From positions 280,190 through 344,189 of the forward strand of contig JBBHKE010003029.1 in assembly GCA_037447655.1 (NCBI GenBank): DNA of 64,000 bases, in the 5' to 3' direction. This document shows positions 1-12,289 of the stretch, in pieces. A model generated the notes under the pieces. That model saw only the letters and a program-made list of their open reading frames with translations, had not been told where the DNA came from and did no database searches. The stretch is from Zygnema cylindricum (lineage: Eukaryota; Streptophyta; Zygnematophyceae; Zygnematales; Zygnemataceae). Numbering within the stretch: the first letter of the stretch is position 1; each line of letters begins with the position of its first letter. Position numbers and translations under genes: made by a program.

Positions 1-392
1 CGACCATAGTGCCCCCTGAGTATTTGTACCCCCAAATTTTTCGAGCCACCAAGACCTCCTCTTGGACATTCGCTTTCTCAAAAGCGGATTTTAGTGATGT
101 CCAAATCTCCTTTGCCTTCTTCATTTCCAGGCGAGACATGACCAGATTTTATGAAATACAAAGAATTAGATTGTTCCTTGCCATTTAATTCCTTTTCGCC
201 CAACTTCGATCTGTTTCATCAAGGGAGCCATCCAAAACCCCCAATAAGTCAACAGTTTTCAAACGAAGATTCAACCATCGCCGCCCAATACGCATACTTT
301 TGGCCATTCAAGATAGGAATTCTTGACGAAAGGCCCATAACCTGTTGTTCTAAAACCACGCTGCAATGAGAGGACCAACAGTAGTAGTGGAA
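1..392 (-). pseudogene. Ty1/copia-like gag fragment, decayed
   Basis: Read on the minus strand, about 1-135 encodes MSRLEMKKAKEIWTSLKSAF and then a stretch running to the window edge. This resembles the copia gag (UBN2-type) pattern AKE-x-W-x2-L-x4-E. Further upstream (about 270-340) the phrase LNGQKYAYWAAMVESSFEN matches the start of copia gag, where a substrate-like 'L-G-Y-WA-M' block is usual. The two parts are separated by stop codons and frame changes, so no intact gag exists. The element is cut by the window start, so its size and LTRs cannot be judged. Another decayed copia piece lies at 3.5-3.7 kb on the opposite strand. Confidence 0.55.
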
Positions 393-3300
393 GTAGACAT
401 GAAAACAACAAAAGCTATCAATCACCTACTCAACAGCCAACTTTCAGCTTACACAAAATATGACTCAAACGGCCAATATGCCTCAAATTTCTCACAGGAA
501 TAAACAACGGAGTAAACTGACAATTCACAAAATTTCAGACCAAATGACCTTGTAAACCATAAGATATGACTCTTAGAAGTTTCCCAAAAATTGCCCTTAA
601 AATGTTATAATCCCAAAACTGCGTGATACAAAATTGTCGAAGTCCTAAACTATATACTCACAGTGAGTATCTACTGGTCACACTAATATGGGTGACGGTA
701 CAACAGTACTATTTTGACTAAGGACAAAGTATCCAGCCTGTATTTTAGTTTACTGTGAGAACCTCCAAAAACCTAATTACTACATGCCGCTAAATGAACA
801 GTGGAACACTATTAATTAATTCGCTAGACGTTAACTTATTGTTTTCCAAATATTTACAGATATTGTCCGTACAATTAATGTTGCCGATGCTTAGTCAGCA
901 TCAGCCGCAAAAGTCCAGATGAATGTTGGTTCGATGGTACGAACGTTCTGAGTGCGTATGGCACACTCAATCATTGTGGTCATCGCTTTAATCGCATCCG
1001 TCGAATCTGTTTCGTTTCAACGATATTCCTTTGATATGTAGGGTGCACTCCCAGATGTTCGGCTCGGTCTCCGCTCGTCAGATTCACCGAAACCACCCGT
1101 ACGATTCTTGACACATGTATGTGGATGTCGACTCAACTCCAGAATACCTAGATTAACATTTCTTGCGAACTTGTGGTCCCACGTGAATCACGCTTTGTGG
1201 TCCCAGGTGAATCGTGTCCGTTAGCAATAATTTAATCAATGATCATAACGTCGAACCGTACCATATATTTCCGGAATAATCGGTTGATATTTCGTTCGTC
1301 CGATCCGGTGAATCCAATCGTCTCCTACGTGACGCGTGTAACTGACTTTCGGCGCCACTCCGTAAAACCCGCATACGTCTCTCTTGCCGACGCGCATCCC
1401 TGTAAAAGTACAATACACTCTATTGTACTTTTGATAGTGTAATACTAATTAAGGTAAGTACTACAGTAGACTACTTAGAAAATATTCTAAGTTATTTAAG
1501 TCTCATCTCACAGCCCTATCTACTGAAATAAATATTTCCAATTACAACAACGTGCATGTGTGTCAAGCGAGATCAAGTAGAAGGTTTAACTTTTCTATAA
1601 AGGGTTTCAACTGAATAAACCATTACATTAGTAAAGTACTTAGGCCCCGTTGATTACGTTTGATTTTTTGAAACGACCGTTGCTTTGGTGGTGGCCAATA
1701 AGAAACATATCCACCAAATATGGATATGGATAGGACATTTTGGAACTTATGGAAATGGTTATATAGTTTTTAGACGACGTGCCCTCTAAATGTGGAATGG
1801 TATAACGACCTCATAAATCCTTGTAAGGCTTTTTATAAGCGTCGAAAACCTCATATTTACGATAGCACAAGGTGTACATAACTTTTGGCTTTGTTCGGAC
1901 ATCATCGAATTCCGCATCCTAGGTGAACGCTACATTTTTTGTTGATGATTTCATCATAGCTTTTGAAATTATGGTTTGGATTAAGGTTTTGAAAGCACAT
2001 TTCGGACAATATTATAAATTGAAAGGTTTTGATTAAGTGAAATACACTACTGACATTAACGTGATTTGGGGTGTTTTTATAAGTATCAAGCTCAATCACG
2101 AGCAATACAGTAAGCAAGTATTAGCGTAGTTCTCTATGATGAAATTCTGTGAGCTCCATTCTCTCACAGAAATCGCAGATCTAAATAAGCTTATCTAGGT
2201 AATGCCGACTCCAAGTTGATACAAACCCAAACAATTGACACCTTGGCAGTCATAAACCTAATAGAGCTTCACCTTTGTGAAAGAAAACAATCTGTGTGCT
2301 CGGTTCCTCAAGAGAGTGCAAAGTTAGAATATGAGTATTTGGACACATTCCCCCAATTTTACTTTCCCTTACAAATGCAGCCACCGTGAAAGGCAAAATC
2401 TTTGACCGACTACACCCTTGTGTAGCCTAGACTCCCTTGAGTCCGTAGCAAAAAGAATCACTGAATTTGCTCCCCTAAGCAGTTAGTTATGGCTTGCCAA
2501 AGTTGGCCTATAAATACAAAAGCACTCTGGGAGAGAGGCGGCTACCTACTATTATTCCTAAGTCCTAAACCCCTCTCTAGACCCTCTACTACTAAAGTAC
2601 GGTACCAATCACAAGACTATATCGTACATAAAAGTACAAGTGTCAAAGTACTTTTTGTACGACATTTGTACGCCATGGCCATAACTCTAACATCTGTCAC
2701 ATCCGGACTTGCTATCGTGCACTCCAAAATTTCGTAAATCTCGTAAGATGTTGCCACGTGTCATTCTGAGTGGCGGTGTCCAAAAACCGCCAAGGCGGCC
2801 ATTCTGGAATCTCGGCTTGCACCATGACCGTCAATCAAAGTCGGCTTTTGATACGGACCGTCGAAATAAATGTACGTATCATTTATTTCGTACAATATAT
2901 AAGGTACAGTGGGTTTTATGCTTTAAAATTCCGTTATAGCAGTTAAATGGAATCTTCGGCCTGCACAAATTTTAATATCTATCGTACCCTTTATATCTTA
3001 GCATTGTTACTAGACTCTAAGATAAAGCTAACGGATATCACAGATTTGACGGCCGACAGGTACTAGGATCAAATCCTAAGTCCGTCAATCCCCTTTTTGG
3101 TAAATGTACCACAACAACTCCCTGTCTCTCTAAGGGGCCTAGGCAGCCATGGCTCTAGCTCCCTATCCAGCCTTTAGTGACTACATCAAGTGTGAGGGCT
3201 TGGAGAAGGGAGTTAAATGGAGTCTGCCTCTGCTCTTTTTCTATCCTAACATAGACCTAAAAAATATATCAATTTCAACAGATAAATTGTTTTCAACTCC

Positions 3301-3554
3301 ATTAGATCTGAAAGTGTAGCATACTAAGTCATCAAATTTGAAGATAGTCAATGTTTCCGTAGCAAGAAAAAAACAGTTGCTTAATGTTATTTTTCGTGGC
3401 GACAAAACCAAAATCTTTTATCCGGTTCCATTTGCTAACATGAATTGCCAAATACAAAATAAACCCATCGCAAGGTCGTGAACACGATTTTTTTGGCGTT
3501 TGTTTGGCACATAATGTTTTAATCAAGTGGCAATTTCCAATGTTTTCAGTATTA
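393..3554. other. Gene-free AT-rich stretch
   Basis: I see no supportable gene here. The open frames are short (under 85 codons), lack splice-compatible neighbours and match no family I recognise. The composition resembles the repeat-rich spacer elsewhere in the window, so old transposon debris is the likeliest content. Confidence 0.5.
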
Positions 3555-3735
3555 TGATGAAGATTGGTGTGGAGATATTGATTTTGGAACATCGACTTTC
3601 GGTTATGCATTTGTGTTTGGTGGAACAATAATATATGAAGTTTTTTGCTCTTGTCGTGGTGTTTAGTTATTCAAAGGCCGAATATATGGCGGCTTCTCAT
3701 GCGACAAAAGTTGAAAGAGATGTTTAGATAGTTAG
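3555..3735 (+). pseudogene. Ty1/copia RNase H fragment, frameshifted
   Basis: About 3555-3640 translates to YYDEDWCGDIDFGTSTFGYA followed by FVFGGT. This matches the copia RNase H block (Y-x-DAD-x-AGD-x-D-x-R-x-ST-x-GY-x-F-x-GG). After one frame change, 3668-3730 reads YSKAEYMAASHATKVERD, the downstream block that is normally S-S-x-EAEYMA-x-S-x-A-x-KE. Order, spacing and strand fit a single copia polyprotein C-terminus. The frameshift and the following stop show it is dead. No LTR was recognised beside it. Confidence 0.75.
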
Positions 3736-4039
3736 GTGTTGATGACGATGTCTTACCCATATTATTTCACTATTTTCTTGTTTTTTTCCATTGATATGTT
3801 TTATTTTTGTGGGTTTGCATAATACTTAATTTTGTTCGAGGTTATATAATGTACACTGGTTAATTTTGTCACAACGATAGACCTAACTGATTAAAGATGA
3901 TAACAATTCTTCCACTTTATTTGGTAGTCACACTCTTTTTTTTATATTTTTACGGACCTAGTTTCTATGACGTGGTTTGTCAAATTGATACATCCATTGT
4001 GTGCTAATGGGCAAACAAATTAATTAATTTGCCGTAAAT

Positions 4040-4080
<41 letters not shown>

Positions 4081-4640
4081 ATGTTGTCCATCGCATTTTG
4101 GAGGGGAAAGTGGACATTAATTTTGAGTCCGAAATGAAGGCGTTGAACTTATCATTTCTATTTTTGAGAGGCATGAACACCAACCTTTAATTAGTTGCTA
4201 CCATGGTTTTGTTTTTCCGTGGTGACATAAAAGGGTCATTTTGCACAAGAACACCAATAATGTAACGCCAACAAAAACGACGACATTGCCTCATTTGGCA
4301 ATGTCACAAAAATCGATAAAATACCGAAAAGAGAAAACGTAAAGAATATCATCGTGTTACGTATTGTAGTAGCAACTAATTTTTGAATAGTAGGCTAAGT
4401 TATTTACATCACCAGGGAAACATATCCAGCAGAACAAAAATGTCCGATATTAGCACTAACGACAATATCGTATAACATGTATGGTTATGGACGATAGCTT
4501 ACATCGTGCATCGAAAGACACTGCCCCACGGTAGTATGAGCACTAAATGCATGATAACTGCTAGCCGGAGGCTAACATCTGGTACTTAAATACGTACCCG
4601 ATCCGTACCAGGCTGGCCACGTCAGATCGGGAAGGTATTC
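3736..4640. other. Gene-free spacer with a (TA)n tract
   Basis: No gene is supportable. The only distinct feature is a perfect alternating TA tract of about 32 bp at 4044-4075. The remainder is AT-rich. Confidence 0.5.
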
Positions 4641-4736
4641 CGGTGCCAAATTTGGGGGCCGGTCGGATTCGCCAGGTGATTCAAAATAAAATCGGGTACC
4701 GCCAGGTAAACCATAAACGAAAAAAAAAATATATTA

Positions 4737-5267
4737 CACCGCCAATCGTTACCAGCGTTTGGAATTTACTAATTTTAAAAATTAATTAGCGTTATTAACG
4801 CTAATTTGAGTTTTTCAAGATTTCGAAAAAAACAGTTTACTCTAATTGATCCATAACGTTGATTTGGGTACAACGGATATGCCATCAGGATCTTCACAGT
4901 AAAATAGGTAAAAGTACTTAATCTGGCAAATCTTACACCGTCGCGTCCATTTACTCTAATTTGGGATTCGATCAATATTCTTATAGTAAAATAGGTACGA
5001 TTTCATTATGCATTTTATTATGAGCGTAGTTTTACGTGCGATCGCGATTATTTTAGTCCATACTTCGTACTTTTTTACTTATCAAAGTACCATTTTGTAC
5101 GAAATGACACTTCCGTACACCACACTAAATCATAATTATTAAAGCTAATTCACCAGAAGTTAACTAACGTAGAAAAAAAATAGTGTTATTAATTCTACTT
5201 CAGGTTTTGGAGTCAAAATTTGGGGGTGCCGATATACTGTTCATAACGCTAAAAACAATTGGTGGTG
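4737..5267. mobile_element. TIR element, long class (~530 bp), TA-flanked
   Basis: The left end CACCGCCAATCGTTACCAGC and the right end, complement of CACCACCAATTGTTTTTAGC, are imperfect inverted repeats. Each is flanked by TA. Size and inner layout resemble the better preserved copy at 28488-29031. No coding capacity is visible, so it is non-autonomous. The TA target points to a Tc1/mariner-like or related transposase in trans (inference). Confidence 0.6.
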
Positions 5268-5269
5268 TA

Positions 5270-5469
5270 CACCGTGGATCGCTATTAGCGTTTAGAAATA
5301 GATAGCGTTATGAAACAAATAGCGTTATCAACCCTATTTGGGAATTTGGGGTTTTGAAGGAAACTATTTACTGTAATTTGTTTTTTTAAGGTTTTTTATT
5401 AATTCGAATTTGGGTAAAAAAATGGGGTACCGCAATTAGAGTCATTGACGCTAATAGCGATTCACCGTG
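5270..5469. mobile_element. TIR element, short class (200 bp), TA-flanked
   Basis: The ends CACCGTGGATCGCTATTAGC and the complement of GCTAATAGCGATTCACCGTG form terminal inverted repeats flanked by TA. It lies directly against the 4737-5267 element, the two sharing one TA. Non-coding. Confidence 0.65.
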
Positions 5470-5989
5470 TAGTGTCCATAATATCGAACATTGTTGTAAT
5501 TTATGACATGGAACGGATTTGGGTGCCAAATTTTGGGGGCCGGCCGGATTCGGCCGGGTTATTCAAAAATAAAATAAAAAAATCGGGTACGGCCGGGTAA
5601 GCACGGTAAAAAAAAAGAAATTTCAGATTCGGCTGAAATTTTGACTTTTGTGACCTTTGCTGCTAACATAGCTCGAAACTTTTCGACTCCATAGTGAATA
5701 TCGGAGGATATGCTACAATACGCTACGATTTGCATGAGTATACGACAGGGGTTGAAACGGTCAACCGAAACCGTGACCGACCGTTAACCGACCGCCCGCG
5801 CCGGATCCGGAACGAATTCGGTTGCCAAATTTTGAGGGCTAGGCGGTTGTGGTTGGTTGATTCACCAGAAGAAAAAAAACGGTCGGTTACGGTCGGTCAA
5901 CCAAAAAACCAAAAAAATGAAAAATTATACTGTCCATACAATCCAACATCATCGTACTTCGTACTCTTTGGTATCGTGGAAGTACGTGA

Positions 5990-6400
5990 CATCATGATTA
6001 GCGTCGCAAATCTGACACGGTAGTAACACTAATCATTTCGCAATCTTTGGGAACGCGACAAAGCGTCGCAAATCTGACACGGTATACCGCGAATCGTTAT
6101 TAGACTATAGAAATTATAAGAGTAAAGAAAAAAATAGCGTCATTCATTCAAATTTAGTGCAAGGAGACGTGGCAGATTATAGTCCATGTCCTTAAATAGT
6201 GTAATTTGTTCTATTTAAGGTATCAATGTCAAAATTTTGGGGTGCCGATATAGAGTACATAAGTCTAATAATGATTCACGGTGTAGTACACTATTCATTT
6301 CACAAATCTTAGGGAACGCGACAAAGCGTCGCAAATCTGACACGTTAGTAAACACTATTCATTTCGCAAATCTAAGGCAACGCGACTAATCGTAATTATT
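5990..6400. repeat. Tandem repeats of ~65-70 bp split by a TIR element
   Basis: A unit containing 'gcgtcgcaaatctgacacg' and 'actattcatttcgcaaatc' recurs at about 6000, 6065, 6325 and, partially, 6360. The array is interrupted by the TIR element at about 6085-6285, so the array predates that insertion. Confidence 0.6.
6085..6285. mobile_element. TIR element, short class (~200 bp)
   Basis: The left end TACCGCGAATCGTTATTAGA pairs with the right end, complement of TACACCGTGAATCATTATTA. Its inner sequence ('tggcagattatagtccatgtccttaaatagtgtag') matches the element at 33658-33856, so the two belong to one subfamily. It sits inside the tandem array described for 5990-6400. Confidence 0.65.
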
Positions 6401-7238
6401 GGCTTATTCATACGTTGTACATTAGATAATTTTGTACTTTTTCGGTTACGGGCGGGCACGGTTAGTCGCGAGAAATCGAGTTTCGGTTAACTTTTATTTT
6501 CGTAAACGCCGTTCGGTTAACGGTTAACAATTTTGGAGCGTGACATAACCCGGTCGGGCGTCGGTTACTCAAATTTTGAAAAAAAAAAAACGGTAGGTTT
6601 CGGTTATGTAAAATTTTGACTTTTGCGACCTCTGGTCTACGGCTAGGGTGGGAGGCAGTGATGAAAGGTGTACTGTACCGTACATGAGATCTCCGTAGCG
6701 TCTCTAAAATCGCGCGGGAAACTGATTTGTAAAAACAAATTCAAATTCATCTTTTGCAGTCCAAATGCGAACTCCAAACTTTCGATTTTTTTTTCCCTCC
6801 ATCCATGGAATTTTCTAACTCACAACAGTTGTCATGGAGTCTACTTTCTACTTTCGACCTTGACGCTTCTTTTCACTAATTTGCAACCTTCTCGTACATG
6901 CCATTTCTCACTCAATTCCTCTTCATCCGCACCCTGTCTATCGTAACCAGTCTGCACGTTGTAGAGGACGGAAGTCAACTATAATACACTAACTTTCCTT
7001 CTTCTCTATATCCCTTACAAGACTACAACAGTGAAAATTTTACTGCAAATATCTGGCATTTAGGAGTGACAAAAGCTCGCTAACTACTTTGTTTTTACTT
7101 CTGAAAATAATATATTTCATGTGTTTTCTTCATATATTTTCAAGCTTACCTTGACATGCAGTCCTTTCCAATACCAATACCTGTCCTCTCAACGTGACTC
7201 TTTTGTTTTCCAACTGCCGTTCTGTCATCGCGGCAACT

Positions 7239-10200
7239 ATGGAGTCTTCCACCATCGGATGCTTTGCTGTTTTCGCAACGATTCAGAAATCCGAGGGTGT
7301 TGCTATTGGAGGAAAGAGGGTACACGTGGCAGTTAGAAATGTTTCCAGTGTTGCTCTTAAAGCTGCAGGTGGCATCGGTTCCATTGGCCAAACCAAAGCA
7401 GGCAACCCTAATCTTCTCAGCCATCGCGTGCAAGCGGAGTCGACTTCACAACTGGCTCTTGTGTTCGAGGGTGGAGGGGATCCGTTTTGTATGTCCATTG
7501 CAAGCATCACTCGGATTTTCAAAGGGCATGTGAAGGAAGGTACGATGGGCCCATTAAATGTGGGCAGAACTGATGTGTTGCTTAGCTTTTGGTTGCACCC
7601 GGGAATACCGCAAGAGCTGAAAGAGGCAGGTCAGTCAAAAGTAACAGGGTAAGTACTGTTGTTGTATGACTGTACATAGTTGACCTCACGCTGGTTACTC
7701 TGATGGAACTTTTCAGATATTCTAAAGGCTAATGAGTTTGGAATTTATTGTAGGCAAAATCACCTTCGAATCCAAGGGGTTTCTGGCTCTTTGCCGTTCC
7801 AACGAGATTTCAAAGAACGACATCAATAGACTCCTAAGTTATGTTGAGAAGATGAAAGGCGGTTTATGTCCTGGTGTTCCAGATACATGTGATGGTTGCG
7901 CAAGAAAGGCCAAGGAAGGGCAGAAAAAGGCAGCTGAAAAGAAAAGGAAGCAGGATGAACGCGAGGAAAAGGTATGACTGGTTTCAAAGTCAAAAGATAT
8001 TCCAAAAATGTCAAACATATTGGCTGGTTATGATTTGCCTGCTCTTTAATCGAAGTTGTCAATCTGCCTATTAACATTGGTATCTTGTCCATCCGCAGGT
8101 TCAGAAAGAACGTGAAGCGAAAATTTTGAAGAGAGCAGAGATCGAAAAATGTCAGAGGAAGTTGAAGGTGCATAGCTTCCCAAGCTTTAAGCTAAATCTT
8201 GATGCAAAAACCATGAAAAGTCCATCATGCCTGTCACTAGGGCGGTCTATGCAGAAAACTAAAGGCTTTGAGTCTAATGGTTATCAATGTTTAAATTCCT
8301 CCCCAACTGGAATGGATGAGCACAAGGTTGTATTTTTGACTTGGTGGCGTATGAACTGTTTGTCTTAAAATAACTAAAAAGTAACCCAGTTTTTATGTTC
8401 ATCCTACTTTTCTAAACTCTAGCATTGGTGACTGACTAACGTAATGCAGGAAGAGAAAGAGCGAGCAGCTCTGGAAGAGAAAAGGAAGAAAGAAGAAGAG
8501 AGGCTCGAGAAAGAGCGTTTGAAGGCAGAGGAGAAAGCCAAAAAAGAACAACAACATCGGGAAAAGCTTCTCGAAACAGCACGTATACAACGAGAGAAGG
8601 AAGAACGTTTGGCTCGCGAAGCTACGAAACTCCGCATGGAAGAAGAGGAAAAGCGTGCAGAGCTGAGAGAGGTATTGCTTCGCGCTGAGGCTGAGAGAAA
8701 GAAAATGGAAGAGGAGCGCCAGAAATGGGAAGAAGAAAGGAAGAGATGGGAGGCGGAAGAAGCAAGGAGGAAAGAAGAGGAGAGGGAGGCCACTAAACAG
8801 AGGGAAGCAATGAAAAAAATGGAAGAGGAACAGCGGAAAAAACTTCAAGAGCTAAATGATCAGTTAAAAAGCGCAAAGGAGAAAGAAAGAGAACAGCAGG
8901 AGGAACGAACTAAGCATGATTTTGAAGCAAAGGAAGAAAAAAGGAAGCAGGAGGCAAGAAAGGCTAAGCAGCAGGTAATTTTCACATTATTTAGGAAATA
9001 GCTCTAAGCATCGTTATGATGCTGAAAAATATAACATATGCTTGCACGTGTTGTATTCATTACATCTGGTCAACTGTTTACACCTGCATGGTGTCGTTTT
9101 CTCTGTTTGAAACTGGACTGAGCGCTTTAACTAAACCCAAGAACTTGAAGGATCCGGTTTCACATTTCCTGGAAACATTGAAGTCAAACCTTTATTTTAA
9201 CTAGCAAAAGAAAAAGGAGCAAGAAACTGGACCATCTGTTCTCTATTTCAGAGGATGTGCATTTACTAAGTTCTGTTATTGCTTCTTAAACTGCAGGCAG
9301 CTGCGGATGCAGCCAGGCAGAAAAAAGAGGCCAAGGAAGCAGAGGAGTTGAGACAGGCATCTGAAAGAGCGCGACAACAGGAGGTAAACACATTTGACGT
9401 TTAGACGTGCTCTCAACATTTTATGAAGTACAGATGTCTTTCTTTTTTACTGAACTGTCGGAGTGATTCACAGCTACGTTTTGATAACACTCAGAAACTA
9501 GCAATTTTTTTGTATGAATCCTATGTCGCTTTTTTTGTTTCAGTTGTGTGGCATCAAATTTGTAGTGATACCAATGTTTGTAGTCTGCTTCTTAAACTGC
9601 AGGAGAAAGCCAGGAAGGAAAAGGAGGCTAAAAAGGCAGAGGATTTGAGACAGAGTTATGAAAGAGCGCAGAAACGTGCCTGTGAGGTAAACACATTTCC
9701 CGTTTGGTGTGCTCTCAGCTCAATAAAGAACGACCGTCTTTTCAGTCTCAAATAACCTGTAGAATAATTTTCAGGTCTGTTTTGGCAACATTTGGAAACT
9801 GGGAATGGTTTTTGCATGAGCTTCATGTAAGTATTTTCTCTCAATGATTTGCCATCAAGTTTTTAGCAAGTCGGATTATGGATGCGTTAGATTCTGCTTT
9901 TCTTGATTATTCCTCGACGTGAGCAGGAAAAGAAGAGGAGGGAACAAGAACACCAGCGACAACAACAGCAGCACGAACAAAAGAAAAAGGGGCAAGAAGA
10001 AGAAAAGAGAAATGGTGAGCGTCTACTATTCCTAGCCTTCATTCCTAGAACATCTTTTTATCTCACTCAGAGCCACAAGTGCTCCATGGTTTTCCACTGG
10101 GTGTTTTTGCAACATTGTCACAAATTTTTGAAGTGAAGAAAGGGCTTAAAGCGACCCTAATTTGGAAAAAAGTTGGACTTTGCTGCTGCCAGGAGTCTGG

Positions 10201-11077
10201 TCCATATCGACAGTTTTTTCCAATAAAAACTAGCATGTGCATTTAGGTTATTGCTGTTGTGTTGCTTTCATTTTGCGGTAAGGTAAAATGAACCTGTTAC
10301 CATTCTACTGCTCTATTATGTCTCTACTATGAAGGCAACCCAATGAGGAAGTAACCAGCTGGCTCAACTTATTCACATAGAGCTTATGAATCTGCAAAAT
10401 GTGAATACTACCATTGTCGCATAAATACTCCACAAGTATGCTCACCTCAATTTTCCTCAACAAATGAATAGCCTTGTTGTTCTCCTTTTTGTTTTCTTTA
10501 AAATGAATATGCAAATTCTTCTCCAACAGTTTTAATGATCTTCAAACTAGAGGAGAAAGCAAGCCAACCAAGTAAAGTTAATGGAAGTTCGAAAAGCTTA
10601 CTTTTGATAAGGATTTTTTCTGAAATGTGCACCTTATCCTGAAATTGTTGCTGGGCGGTATGCCTTTGTGTCTACTGTGTTTCAGGCGCTCGCTTCAGGC
10701 TGAGACATACATGGGTCCAAGCAATGGGTCTTGCTAAAACGAGAACGTATGCACAATACAACAGTATCTGGGAGAAACTGAAAGCTGAACAGAGCCAGGA
10801 GGGTCTACCGCCGCTAAGCATTCTGACTATTCCGTGGCCACCACCTGGGAATCCCTTCTTCCTGGAGCCCAAAGATACATTATCAGCGACTGATCACAAG
10901 AAGAAGGAACGGCACGCTGCTTTGAAGTGGCATACAGATAAATTCAATCTTGTATATAAAAAACGTAACCTTGTCGAGGATGAACGTGAGTTTATTCTTG
11001 AACAGGTGAAAGGTCTAGCAAACATAGTTGTATCCCCAAATAAGTTCACCATGGAGTCGAGGATGTGGGGCTCATAA
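7239..11077 (+). CDS. NFKBIL1-like coiled-coil protein with J-domain-like C-terminus
   Basis: The eight-exon model joins in phase: 7239-7629, 7754-7971, 8099-8326, 8450-8974, 9297-9383, 9603-9686, 9927-10014, 10686-11077, giving 670 aa. The start is the ATG at 7239; an earlier in-frame GTG is unlikely. Residues 1-185 match nothing I recognise. About 185-540 is a highly charged E/K/R coiled coil. The last exon (541-670) carries IPWPPPG near 589 and ALKWHTDKF near 622, the pattern of the NFKBIL1-type C-terminal domain, where the J-domain HPD is usually HPDKF; here it is HTD. Exons 5 and 6 are tandem duplicates. NFKBIL1 relatives are linked to mRNA processing and nuclear regulation, but no function is proven for this one. 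A downstream alternative donor for exon 1 exists at 7649 but breaks the frame. Confidence 0.82.
9281..9890 (+). repeat. Tandem exon duplication (two ~300 bp units)
   Basis: Unit 1 (about 9281-9583) and unit 2 (about 9584-9890) each start with 'ttcttaaactgcag', contain an in-phase exon (87 and 84 nt), then 'gtaaacacattt' and a similar intron tail with 'tttttgtatgaa'/'tttttgcatgag' near the end. Both exons encode an AR-K-EAK-AE-LRQ-x-ERA heptad-rich segment. Because both exons have phase 0 borders, the duplication lengthens the coiled coil without a frameshift. Confidence 0.8.
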
Positions 11078-12289
11078 GGTCTGAGCTACACTGTACTTTA
11101 GAAGAATGATATCATATTAGGATTTCAGCTTTATCGTCATCATCAACTGAACACTGTCAGTCTCGTGGTCATTGCGATCTTCATAGGAGGTTGACCAGAA
11201 TCGTTAAGCAGCGTATGTGACTTGTCGATTCAGTTCATGTTTCTCTCACCCTTTGCAACAGGATTAAAGGCGTTGCATTTGTGGGACACTCGTTTTTAAT
11301 AAAGTGCGAGGATGCATTTTTGGACATGTTTTTGTGAAATGCAATGAAGTGCCTCCAAATAATTTTTTTCGTAAAAACTACCATGGTGAACATGTTCATA
11401 TGAAATAAGCAGATTTAAATCATCCTGGGATTGTTCTTAGACTGAACTGAAGCCCTGAGTGTGGCCAGCATATTGCAATCCATTTTGTTGTGTCTTTTAG
11501 CTCCCTGTTATGCATGTGAAACTGAATGAAGAGATGGCATGAGCAGTTTGTATAAAAGCTGCTTGTGCAGTCGGTTTGTTTGCATAGCAGCCAGTTTATT
11601 AGTCATATAACTACTGCTATATTGGGATGCCACGATTGTTAAGAGCTCCAAGCATAATGGAACCCCAATGTGTAAGACAGTAGCACATACAGCTTATGGA
11701 CCACTCTATGCATGTTGCTGACTAGATGAGTTTTGCTTGTATTTTCTTTCATATGATTTATCACATTAAGAGCACCAAATGGAAAGCACCACATCCATGT
11801 GGAGAACCAATGTCTTGGGCCCAATTTCCAGCTAGTCCGTTAATCAATTAAATATTGCATAACACTCCAGCACAGGGATTCGAGTTTCAAACATTCTCTT
11901 TTATCCATTAAATAAAACATCATACAAATAAAAAACACTTTTATACCAATGTGGCCATTGTAGAACAAAAGAATATTTGAAACTAGTAATCTCTTGCAAA
12001 CAATCACTATACTCCATATATGACTTACACTCAGGCAAGAATAACTATCACATTATATAGTACAACTACTTGGTCTACTTTCTAAAACACTAATGTCAGT
12101 TAGAATCGGGAATGCAGAATTCCATTTTACTTCCCAGTGTCTCACGAGACTGTTCCTCAGTCTTCTTGAAACACATTTATGAAGATTATACAGTCAAAAA
12201 AATGTTGTAAATTTTGGTTGCTCCTAATCCTTTGTTGTTGCATGCCTGCAAGCCTGACGATTGTTTTGAATGCTTTGAGAGTTCTTTTC
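11078..12289. other. Convergent intergenic region / 3' UTRs
   Basis: This lies between two genes whose 3' ends face each other (plus-strand gene ending at 11077, minus-strand gene ending at 12290). No further coding sequence is supportable. It should hold both polyadenylation regions; 'aataaa' appears at 11298-11303 on the plus strand, and several AT-rich stretches occur near 11.9 kb. Confidence 0.5.

Larger units (their letters stand above)
4640..6620. repeat. Dispersed repeat family, four diverged copies
   Basis: Four segments of roughly 70-100 bp share the layout 'tgccaaatttt-ggggcc-ggcgg-tt...gattcaa...cggg/cggtta': about 4640-4712, 5518-5612, 5815-5915 and 6530-6620. Each has a G-rich block followed by an A-rich block and a second 'cggtacgg/cggttacgg' block. 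Conservation is strongest between the first two copies. They lie between, not within, the TIR elements of this region. Confidence 0.55.

Noticed and set aside
8399-8848. 149- and 124-codon minus-strand frames (Ser/Leu/Phe)
   Set aside because: Antisense shadow of the coiled-coil exon of the NFKBIL1-like gene.
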